Part shown: one piece after another, positions 1-5,729 of the stretch
How positions within the stretch are numbered: position 1 is the stretch's first letter
How the letters are laid out: the number at the start of each line of letters is the position of its first letter
Source of the DNA: an uncultured Flavobacterium sp.
Lineage (GTDB): Bacteria; Bacteroidota; Bacteroidia; Flavobacteriales; Flavobacteriaceae
DNA: 9,670 bases
NCBI RefSeq assembly: GCF_946482535.1
Contig: NZ_CAMLRU010000103.1
Span: 1-9,670 of the forward strand
Reading direction: 5' to 3'
Notes under the pieces: model-generated
Seen by the model: only the letters and a program-made list of their open reading frames with translations
The model's database searches: none
Told to the model about the DNA's origin: nothing
Position numbers and translations under genes: made by a program

Positions 1-9
1 TGATATTTT

Positions 10-38
10 AAAACCTCTCCACAGTGAGAGGTTTTTTT
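10..38 (+). terminator. Rho-independent terminator upstream of xerD
   Basis: An inverted repeat pairs AAAACCTCTC (10-19) with GAGAGGTTTT (26-35) around a 6-nt loop and runs into seven Ts (32-38). The T-run follows the stem on the plus strand, so it best fits the end of a plus-strand gene left of the window. The A-tract before the stem gives it weaker activity in the other direction. Confidence 0.8.
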
Positions 39-66
39 ATACCCGCACTTTTCGTTTCTTTGTGAT

Positions 67-966
67 ATGAACTGGAGTAGTTATATCAAGAGTTTCCAAT
101 CCTACCTCAAAATTGAGCGTGGCTTGTCTAAAAATACCGTAGCCAATTATACTTTCGATTTAGAAAGATTGTGCTCTTTTTTGGATGTAAACAATATCCA
201 AACAGCTCCTGAAAAAATTGAGGAAGAGACCATACAACAATTTATTTATGCCATTTCCAAAGAAGTCAATGCACGATCGCAAGCGCGCATTATTTCGGGG
301 TTAAAAAGCTTTTTTGCTTATATGATTTTTGAAGATTTTCGTGCCGATAATCCGATGGAATTGATTGAAACTCCCAAAATCGGCAGGAAACTTCCTGATA
401 CGCTTTCTGTAGAAGATATTGATAATTTAATCGGCGCTATTGATTTGGCTACACCCGAAGGAGAACGCAATAGGGCTATGCTGGAAACGCTTTACGGTTG
501 TGGTTTGCGGGTTTCTGAAATCATCACTTTAAAGATTTCCGATTTGTTTTTTCACGAAGGGTTTATCAAGATTACAGGTAAAGGCAACAAGCAAAGATTT
601 GTACCCATAGCCAAATCGACCCAAAAATATATTGAGCTTTATAAAAATTCCATCAGAAATCATATGAACATTGCCAAAGGTTTTGAAGATACTCTGTTCT
701 TAAACCGCAGAGGCAAGCAACTAACCAGAGCGATGGTTTTTACGATAATCAAAAATTTAGCGGTTAAAATTAATTTGGCTAAAAATATCAGTCCGCATAC
801 ACTTCGCCATTCTTTTGCTACGCATTTACTCGAAAACGGTGCCGATTTGCGGTCGATTCAAATGATGTTAGGGCATGAATCAATTACGACTACAGAAATT
901 TATGTTCATCTTGACAGAAAACATTTAACACAAATCATGCATACATTTCATCCGAGAAAGAAGTAG
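67..966 (+). CDS. xerD: Site-specific tyrosine recombinase XerD (Xer/dif chromosome dimer resolution)
   Basis: This 299-residue protein has the usual XerC/XerD length. Residues about 1-90 form the N-terminal SAM-like core-binding domain, and about 105-295 form the catalytic domain. All six catalytic residues of tyrosine recombinases are visible: R148 (GLRVSE), K172 (GKGNK), H244 and R247 (PHTLRHS), H270 (LGHES) and the nucleophile Y279 (EIYVH). Family knowledge: Xer recombinases act in the cytoplasm at the chromosomal dif site, cutting and rejoining DNA through a 3'-phosphotyrosine to resolve chromosome dimers. The ATG at 67 gives the standard Xer N-terminus, and no clear Shine-Dalgarno sequence precedes it. 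There is no phage or integron context, so a housekeeping Xer role is far more likely than an element integrase. XerC and XerD cannot be separated with certainty from sequence alone; XerD is the usual name in this group. Confidence 0.93.
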   Translation: MNWSSYIKSFQSYLKIERGLSKNTVANYTFDLERLCSFLDVNNIQTAPEKIEEETIQQFIYAISKEVNARSQARIISGLKSFFAYMIFEDFRADNPMELIETPKIGRKLPDTLSVEDIDNLIGAIDLATPEGERNRAMLETLYGCGLRVSEIITLKISDLFFHEGFIKITGKGNKQRFVPIAKSTQKYIELYKNSIRNHMNIAKGFEDTLFLNRRGKQLTRAMVFTIIKNLAVKINLAKNISPHTLRHSFATHLLENGADLRSIQMMLGHESITTTEIYVHLDRKHLTQIMHTFHPRKK

Positions 967-984
967 TTTGTCGGATTTTTTAAT

Positions 985-992
985 TATTTTTG
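985..992 (+). promoter_or_regulatory. Bacteroidota -7 element upstream of the response regulator
   Basis: TATTTTTG matches the Bacteroidota -7 consensus TAnnTTTG at every fixed position. The nearest upstream TTG (968-970) is only 14 nt away, shorter than the usual 17-23, so the -33 half is weak. A start of transcription near 999 would give a leader of about 33 nt before the ATG at 1032. Confidence 0.45.
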
Positions 993-1031
993 TCCGGTCA
1001 AAAAACAATAATCCCCAAATCTGTTTTTAAA

Positions 1032-1427
1032 ATGAAATTCAACAACGCTTACGTTGTAGATGATGACAAAGTGCACCACTTTATCATCAAGAAGCTACTC
1101 GAAAAGAATCATATTCAAACTAATGTTTCTTTCTTTGAAAATGGGTATGAAGCCTTGAATGATTTAAAAATCAAACTGGACAAAGGCGATGCACTTCCCG
1201 ATTTAATTCTGTTAGATATCAATATGCCTGTGCTCGATGGTTGGCAATTTTTAGAAGAGTTCAATCAAATGAATGCGGCTGTTTCTGATAAAATCACCAT
1301 CTGTGTGGTGAGTTCTTCCGAAGACTATTTTAATTCAGAAATGATAGAACAATTTAGAAGCTCTATCGCTAATTATTATGTCAAGCCCATGACAAGTGAT
1401 ATGGTGAAATCAATATTTTTAGAATAG
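1032..1427 (+). CDS. Single-domain CheY-like response regulator
   Basis: The 131-residue product is a receiver (REC) domain with no output domain. Visible landmarks are the acidic metal pocket D10/D11 (YVVDDD), the phospho-acceptor D62 (LLDINMP), the conserved hydroxyl S94/S95 after beta-4 (VVSSSE) and K118 (YVKPM). Family knowledge: such proteins take a phosphoryl group from a histidine kinase or phosphotransfer protein and signal by protein-protein contact in the cytoplasm. The frame stays open upstream to a TTG at 990, but that TTG lies inside the -7 promoter element. The ATG at 1032 also puts the first beta-strand (NNAYVVDDD) at the expected place, so I use it. No kinase lies nearby, so the partner and output are unknown. 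The gene is 65 nt downstream of xerD and ends at a strong terminator. Confidence 0.88.
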   Translation: MKFNNAYVVDDDKVHHFIIKKLLEKNHIQTNVSFFENGYEALNDLKIKLDKGDALPDLILLDINMPVLDGWQFLEEFNQMNAAVSDKITICVVSSSEDYFNSEMIEQFRSSIANYYVKPMTSDMVKSIFLE

Positions 1428-1455
1428 AAAAAGGCGACCGTTAGGTCGCCTTTTT
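1428..1455. terminator. Bidirectional intrinsic terminator between the response regulator and rny
   Basis: A perfect 12-bp inverted repeat pairs AAAAAGGCGACC (1428-1439) with GGTCGCCTTTTT (1444-1455) around the loop GTTA. It begins directly after the response-regulator stop and lies 17 nt from the convergent rny stop. Each strand shows a GC-rich stem followed by a T-run, so it can end transcription from both sides. Confidence 0.93.
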
Positions 1456-1472
1456 GTTTTAGTTAGGTTTTA

Positions 1473-3035
1473 TTATTTAGCGATATTCACCGCTCTGGTT
1501 TCTCTGATTACCGTGATTTTCACTTGTCCCGGATAAGTCATTTCGGTTTGGATTTTTTGAGAAATTTCAAAAGATAAATTAGCCGCCATATCATCGCTTA
1601 CTTTTTCACTTTCAACAATCACACGCAATTCACGACCGGCTTGGATGGCATAGGCATTCTTCACACCGTTAAAGCCAAAGGCTATGTTTTCCAAGTCTTT
1701 CAATCGTTGAATATAAGAATCCAACACCTGACGTCTGGCCCCAGGTCTGGCACCTGAAATGGCGTCACAAACTTGGATAATCGGAGAGATTAAATATTTC
1801 ATTTCAATCTCATCGTGGTGCGCTCCGATAGCGTTGCAAACTTCTTCTTTTTCGCCGTATTTTTCAGCCCATTGCATTCCCAATAAAGCGTGTGGTAAAT
1901 CACTTTCAGTATCCGGCACTTTTCCGATATCGTGTAATAAACCGGCGCGTTTGGCTAATTTTACATTCAATCCCAATTCGGCTGCCATAATACCACAAAG
2001 CTTCGCTACTTCGCGGGAGTGTTGCAATAAGTTTTGTCCGTAAGACGAACGGTATTTCATTCTACCAACCACTTTGATCAATTCAGGATGTAATCCGTGA
2101 ATTCCTAAGTCGATTACAGTACGCTTTCCAACCTCTATGATTTCATCATCAATTTGTTTGGTGGTTTTGGCTACTACTTCTTCAATTCTGGCCGGGTGAA
2201 TTCTACCGTCGGTTACTAATTTGTGTAACGACAAACGAGCGATTTCTCTTCTAACCGGGTCAAAACAAGAAAGGATGATGGCTTCCGGCGTATCGTCAAC
2301 GATGATTTCAACACCGGTGGCTGCTTCTAAAGCACGTATATTTCTTCCTTCACGACCAATTATTCTTCCTTTGACATCATCCGATTCAATATTGAATACC
2401 GATACACAGTTTTCAACGGCTTCTTCTGTTCCGACTCTTTGAATTGTGTTGATGATTACTTTTTTAGCTTCTTGTTGGGCCGTTAATTTGGCTTCTTCAA
2501 TGGTGTCTTGAATGTGTGACATCGCCTTAGTTTTGGCTTCCGCTTTCAAGCTTTCTACCAATTGCTCACGAGCATCTTCTGCAGACAGACCGGAGATTAC
2601 CTCCAACTGTTCTACTTGACTTTTGTGAAGTTTTTCCAACTCTTGGTGCTTCTTGTCTAACAACTCAATTTTTGCATTGTACTCGTTAGTTTTAGCTTCG
2701 TAATCGTCGTTAATTTTTTTGGCTTTGGCCAATTCGCTCGATACTTGTGATTCTTTATCACGAGTTCTTTTTTCTACTTCAGCTATCTTTTTGTCTTTGT
2801 TTAAAATCTCTTTTTCGTGCTCTGATTTTAGTTCTAAGAATTTTTCTTTGGCCTGCAGTAATTTGTCTTTTTTGATGTTTTCTGCCTCAATATTGGCATC
2901 TCTCAAAATGGTACTGGCTTCTTTCTTTGCATTTTTGACCATGTTAGATACGTTGCTTTTCTCCAAGAATTTTGCAATTCCGAAGCCTCCGGCAACGCCA
3001 ACGATTAACGCAATTATAGTTAATGTAATTTCCAT
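1473..3035 (-). CDS. rny: Ribonuclease Y, membrane-anchored endoribonuclease
   Basis: This 520-residue protein has the full RNase Y layout. Residues about 3-22 form one N-terminal membrane helix ([19 protein letters not shown]). About 30-195 is a long charged coiled coil. About 210-275 is a KH RNA-binding domain with the GxxG loop IIGREG at 225-230. About 335-430 is an HD metal-dependent phosphodiesterase domain with H339 (LLQHSREV), H368-D369 (LLHDIGK), H406/H407 (GAHHDE) and D424 ([11 protein letters not shown]). A conserved C-terminal region ends at 520. Family knowledge: RNase Y starts mRNA decay by internal cleavage at the inner membrane. The ATG at 3033-3035 directly precedes the membrane helix. 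The gene follows the 6S-type RNA in the same direction, with about 21 nt between that RNA's T-run and the start codon, and no convincing promoter in the gap. It may depend on readthrough or on a degenerate element (TAAATTTT, 3044-3051). Confidence 0.96.
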   Translation of the reverse strand: MEITLTIIALIVGVAGGFGIAKFLEKSNVSNMVKNAKKEASTILRDANIEAENIKKDKLLQAKEKFLELKSEHEKEILNKDKKIAEVEKRTRDKESQVSSELAKAKKINDDYEAKTNEYNAKIELLDKKHQELEKLHKSQVEQLEVISGLSAEDAREQLVESLKAEAKTKAMSHIQDTIEEAKLTAQQEAKKVIINTIQRVGTEEAVENCVSVFNIESDDVKGRIIGREGRNIRALEAATGVEIIVDDTPEAIILSCFDPVRREIARLSLHKLVTDGRIHPARIEEVVAKTTKQIDDEIIEVGKRTVIDLGIHGLHPELIKVVGRMKYRSSYGQNLLQHSREVAKLCGIMAAELGLNVKLAKRAGLLHDIGKVPDTESDLPHALLGMQWAEKYGEKEEVCNAIGAHHDEIEMKYLISPIIQVCDAISGARPGARRQVLDSYIQRLKDLENIAFGFNGVKNAYAIQAGRELRVIVESEKVSDDMAANLSFEISQKIQTEMTYPGQVKITVIRETRAVNIAK

Positions 3036-3056
3036 GTTTTGTTAAAATTTATATAT

Positions 3057-3074
3057 AAAAAAAGCCTACATTAG
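3057..3074 (-). terminator. 3' end of the 6S-type RNA: closing stem arm and T-run
   Basis: On the minus strand, CTAATGTAGGC (3074-3064) is followed by seven Ts (3063-3057). The arm pairs with the RNA's own 5' end rather than with a nearby hairpin half, so termination would depend on a long-range stem of the complete RNA. It lies just upstream of rny and could limit readthrough into that gene. Confidence 0.5.
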
Positions 3075-3217
3075 GTGAATGCATAAACTCGTAAAGACAA
3101 GTTTTGAGCTAACTCGTTGGTCAAGGATCCACGATAAAAGTGGCATGCTTTAGTAACGATGACTGGCTCATTCTAATTTGTTAGTGTTGAGTTTACCAAT
3201 TAAAATCTAATGTAGGC
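3057..3217 (-). ncRNA. ssrS: 6S-type regulatory RNA (probable 6S-Flavo class)
   Basis: The gap between zapA and rny holds a rod-shaped fold. The outer stem pairs GCCTACATTAG (3064-3074 on the plus strand) perfectly with CTAATGTAGGC (3207-3217). A second stem pairs 3083-3090 with 3189-3196 (8 bp, one G-U). A bubble of 14 and 18 nt follows (3091-3104 and 3171-3188). Further short stems pair 3105-3109 with 3166-3170 and 3114-3118 with 3155-3159, and a terminal hairpin CCAC/GTGG (3129-3132, 3140-3143) closes a 7-nt loop. On the minus strand the outer stem is followed by seven Ts (3063-3057), which sets the strand. Family knowledge: 6S RNA mimics an open promoter through its central bubble and sequesters housekeeping RNA polymerase; a variant class is known in Flavobacteria. 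The length of about 160 nt, the bubble and the position next to zapA all fit. The class call is by architecture and context. A structured rny leader is the main alternative. Confidence 0.75.
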
Positions 3218-3223
3218 GGTATT

Positions 3224-3231
3224 GTAATCTA
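3224..3231 (-). promoter_or_regulatory. Weak candidate -7 element for the 6S-type RNA
   Basis: On the minus strand TAGATTAC lies 7 nt before the G at 3217 that opens the closing stem. It matches only four of the six fixed positions of TAnnTTTG, and no TTG sits at the right distance upstream. The RNA may instead be processed from the zapA transcript. The placement is suggestive but the match is poor. Confidence 0.25.
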
Positions 3232-3242
3232 TGTTAAGAACG

Positions 3243-3539
3243 TTATTTTTTATCGAGATAATCAAACAATAAATTATTGATTTTTTTCAATCTTTCGATA
3301 GCTTCTGACCCGTCAATGGCATTGTCAACTTGCTTTTGTTCTACTTGCGAGGCAAATTGTAAAGCGCACATGGCCAATACATCTTGCTTGTCGCGAACCG
3401 CGTAGTTTTCTTCGAATTGCTTAATCATCGCGTCAATTTTTTTGGAAGCACTTCTCAAACCTTCCTCTTGAGACATATCTACCGTCAAAGGGTAAACTCT
3501 GTCTGCAATTGACAACTTTATTTTAAGCTTATCCGCCAT
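3243..3539 (-). CDS. zapA: Cell division protein ZapA
   Basis: The 98-residue product has the ZapA layout: an N-terminal beta region (about 4-22, LKIKLSIADRVYPLTVD), a helix with the conserved EEGLRSASKKID pattern (about 25-36), and a long C-terminal helix containing DVLAMCALQFASQ (about 53-65) that forms the dimer and tetramer coiled coil. Family knowledge: ZapA binds FtsZ in the cytoplasm and bundles filaments at the Z-ring. The ATG at 3537-3539 lies 3 nt after the stop of the coiled-coil gene upstream, so the two are surely co-transcribed and probably translationally coupled. Downstream comes the 6S-type RNA, an order that recalls zapA-ssrS in enterobacteria. Nothing is missing or truncated. 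Confidence 0.9.
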   Translation of the reverse strand: MADKLKIKLSIADRVYPLTVDMSQEEGLRSASKKIDAMIKQFEENYAVRDKQDVLAMCALQFASQVEQKQVDNAIDGSEAIERLKKINNLLFDYLDKK

Positions 3540-3542
3540 ATG

Positions 3543-3833
3543 CTAGTCTGACAACTGCGCTATGCAGTAATCTATCTCTCGGATTAATGAATTTATTTTC
3601 AGCTTGGTATCTCGTTTATTTTCTTCACCGCCTAATAATGAATTGGCCATTTTGAGTGATTCACATTCCGATTTTAAGGTTTTAATTTCATCGGTTTGCT
3701 TTTGAATCAGACTTGCAGCTTCTTGTAATTCTGTTCTCAATGCTATAGAATTTTGCTCCAAACTGTCTATTTTCATAAAAAGTTTTTGAATCCTATTTTC
3801 AACAGAATCAATTATTTCTGCAATTTCACTCAT
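3543..3833 (-). CDS. Small coiled-coil protein, putative ZapA partner (ZapB/ZauP-like)
   Basis: I do not recognise this 96-residue protein as a named family. It has no signal peptide or membrane segment. Residues about 5-70 show a long heptad-like pattern (SVENRIQKLF, IDSLEQNSIAL, DEIKTLKSECESLKMAN), then a short break (LLGGEENKRD, 66-75) and a C-terminal helix (KLKINSLIREIDYCIAQLSD). It is the first gene of the operon and ends 3 nt before zapA. Known parallels are ZapB, a coiled-coil ZapA partner in E. coli, and ZauP, a coiled-coil protein encoded with zapA in Caulobacter. I infer a cytoplasmic Z-ring accessory that acts with ZapA. The inference rests on context and coiled-coil character, not on detectable sequence identity. 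Confidence 0.7.
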   Translation of the reverse strand: MSEIAEIIDSVENRIQKLFMKIDSLEQNSIALRTELQEAASLIQKQTDEIKTLKSECESLKMANSLLGGEENKRDTKLKINSLIREIDYCIAQLSD

Positions 3834-3860
3834 AAATTACTTTATTCATTACTTACTTTA

Positions 3861-3890
3861 CAAAGTTAGGATTCTATTTTGTTTGCACAA
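3861..3890 (-). promoter_or_regulatory. Promoter of the coiled-coil/zapA operon (-33 TTG, -7 TAACTTTG)
   Basis: On the minus strand TTG (3890-3888) is followed after exactly 19 nt by TAACTTTG (3868-3861), a full match to the Bacteroidota consensus TTG-N(17-23)-TAnnTTTG. Transcription should start near 3855, about 20 nt before the ATG at 3833. It is the best promoter in the window. Confidence 0.75.
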
Positions 3891-3972
3891 TATTTTTGAC
3901 AATTATTTATTGCTAATTTTAAATAGAATTATAATAATTTGTTTTTTAAGGAGTTATAAATAAATTCTGTAC

Positions 3973-4006
3973 TTGTAAATTTTAACTCACTTTTTTATTA
4001 CCTTAG
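3973..4006 (+). promoter_or_regulatory. Candidate promoter of the M23 peptidase/receptor cluster
   Basis: TTG (3973-3975) and TACCTTAG (3999-4006) are 23 nt apart, at the long end of the usual range, and the -7 element has one mismatch to TAnnTTTG. A start near 4013 would leave a leader of about 10 nt. The rest of the 189-bp divergent gap (3834-4022) is very AT-rich and shows no other clear element. Confidence 0.4.
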
Positions 4007-4022
4007 CTAAAACAACTTTTTT

Positions 4023-5720
4023 ATGAAATCTCTTTGGCTGTTTTGTTGCTATACGGCTTTGGTCTTTGGCCAAAATCAGTATCCGAAGGATTATTTTCGT
4101 TCTCCTTTGGATATTCCGTTACAGCTTTCCGGCAATTTCGGGGAATTGAGACCCAATCATTTTCATTCCGGCTTTGATTTTAAAACCCAAAAGAAAGAAG
4201 GTTTCAAGGTTTATGCCGCTGCTGATGGCTTTGTTTCCCGGATTAAAATAGCCGAAAACGGTTACGGCAAAGCCATTTATATCAATCACCCTAATGGGTT
4301 TACTACAGTTTACGGACATTTGCAGTCGGGTTTCGGAGAAGTGGAAAAATTAATCAAAAGAGAACAATACAAAGCCCATTCTTTTGAAATTGATGTTAGT
4401 TTTCCGCCTCAAGAATTGAAGGTTAAAAAAGGAGATATTATAGGAATATCCGGAAATACCGGCGGTTCCGACGGACCGCATTTGCATTTCGAAATTCGCG
4501 ATACCCAATCTGAAAAAATTATCAACCCGATGTATTTTGGCTTTGACAATGTTTTAAAAGACAGCAAAAGGCCTATTCTCAATAATTTGTTGGTTTATCC
4601 CATAGGACAAAATGCACTCGTAAACCAGTCTAAAAGACCAATTGCAGTTAGTATTTCTCAACAGGCTGACGGCAGTTATATAGCCGAAAAAATAACCGCT
4701 TCAGGACAATTGGGTTTTGGCATAACAACCATTGACTATGATGATGTTTCCTGGAATGTCAATGGGATTTTCAGAGTGCAAACTTTTTTAAACGGCAAAC
4801 CCGATTTCAGGTACCAATTTGATACTTTTTCTTTTGATGAAACCCGTTATGTCAATGCGCTGATTGATTATGGTCGCTACAAAAAAACAGGGCAGAGAGT
4901 ACAGCAATTATTTGCCGAAAATCTTTATCCGTTGAGTATCATACAATTCGGAAATAACAATGGCATTATTTCGATTACTTCCAATGTATATCAGAATTAC
5001 AAAATTGAAATCGCTGATTTTAGTGAAAATCTCACCAGAGTTTTTATTCCTATTGAATATGTGCCCGAGCAAGTGAAAGTTGGTAAAGAGCCCGTTACTT
5101 CGAAATATTGGGTTAAAAGCCGTAAGGAAAATATTTTTTCTTCTGAAAATGTTACAGTTACCATTCCGGCCAATACTTTTTTGAAAGACTTTCACATGGA
5201 TTTTGAAGTCAAAAACGGATTGTTGCATTTGCATGAGGATGTTGAACCGGCTTTCGCCAATATGACGATTACTTTTGAAGACAGTTTGAGTTCGGCAAAT
5301 GACCGTCAAAAAATGTTTATCGGCTCTGTTGACGGCAAAAAAGTCTATTATTACCATACTAAACGCTACAAAAATTCGTTTACCGTTTATTCCAAATATT
5401 TGGGAGATTACAAATTGTTCAAAGACAGCATGCCGCCGAGAATCAAGATTGATAAGAAAATCGGTGGCAAATGGATTAGCCAACAAGAAACATTGCAGTT
5501 CACTATTTCCGATGATTTGTCGGGTATCAAAAGTTATGAAGGAACGCTCAACGGGAAATGGATTTTGTTAGAGTATGATCCTAAAACTAAAAAACTAATC
5601 CATCACTTTTCTGATGGTATCGTAGCCGAAGGGAAAAACGAATTAAAAGTGGTCGTTACTGATAATGTTGGAAATTCTACTATCTTTGAAACACATTTTT
5701 TCAGAAGTCAAAAACCTTAA
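4023..5720 (+). CDS. Secreted M23 family (LytM-type) zinc metallopeptidase
   Basis: The 565-residue protein starts with a short signal peptide (MKSLWLFCCYTALVFG, cleavage near 16/17), so it is exported. Residues about 35-170 form an M23 domain with zinc ligands H48 and D52 (HSGFD) and H155, plus the catalytic-type H153 (HLHFE) and H99 (YGHL). A roughly 30-residue insertion (about 104-135) separates the YGHL strand from the KKGDIIGISGNTG loop (136-147). Residues about 180-565 are beta-rich with no clear motif; the end (DDLSG, GTLNG, VTDNVGN) resembles an Ig-like sandwich. Family knowledge: intact M23 domains cut peptide cross-links in peptidoglycan. Because all ligands are present, I infer an active hydrolase rather than a degenerate EnvC-type regulator. 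It is the first gene of a plus-strand envelope cluster, 9 nt before the receptor. The actual substrate is unproven. Confidence 0.88.
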   Translation: MKSLWLFCCYTALVFGQNQYPKDYFRSPLDIPLQLSGNFGELRPNHFHSGFDFKTQKKEGFKVYAAADGFVSRIKIAENGYGKAIYINHPNGFTTVYGHLQSGFGEVEKLIKREQYKAHSFEIDVSFPPQELKVKKGDIIGISGNTGGSDGPHLHFEIRDTQSEKIINPMYFGFDNVLKDSKRPILNNLLVYPIGQNALVNQSKRPIAVSISQQADGSYIAEKITASGQLGFGITTIDYDDVSWNVNGIFRVQTFLNGKPDFRYQFDTFSFDETRYVNALIDYGRYKKTGQRVQQLFAENLYPLSIIQFGNNNGIISITSNVYQNYKIEIADFSENLTRVFIPIEYVPEQVKVGKEPVTSKYWVKSRKENIFSSENVTVTIPANTFLKDFHMDFEVKNGLLHLHEDVEPAFANMTITFEDSLSSANDRQKMFIGSVDGKKVYYYHTKRYKNSFTVYSKYLGDYKLFKDSMPPRIKIDKKIGGKWISQQETLQFTISDDLSGIKSYEGTLNGKWILLEYDPKTKKLIHHFSDGIVAEGKNELKVVVTDNVGNSTIFETHFFRSQKP

Positions 5721-5729
5721 AGTCATAGT

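Noticed and set aside
67..966. xerD as an integrase of a mobile element
   Set aside because: No attachment-site repeats, cargo or phage genes are nearby, and length, catalytic residues and housekeeping context fit a chromosomal Xer protein.
3057..3242. Small protein gene in the zapA-rny gap
   Set aside because: No frame with a plausible start and coding character is seen, and the long-range base pairing and T-run explain the region as structured RNA.
4908..5486. Long open frame (192 codons) on the minus strand
   Set aside because: It lies wholly antisense to the M23 peptidase gene, has no recognisable domain, and its composition follows from the opposite coding strand.
5681..5688. TATCTTTG inside the end of the M23 gene as a receptor promoter
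   Set aside because: It matches the -7 consensus, but the nearest TTG is only 10 nt upstream, and single matches of this kind are expected by chance in AT-rich coding DNA.
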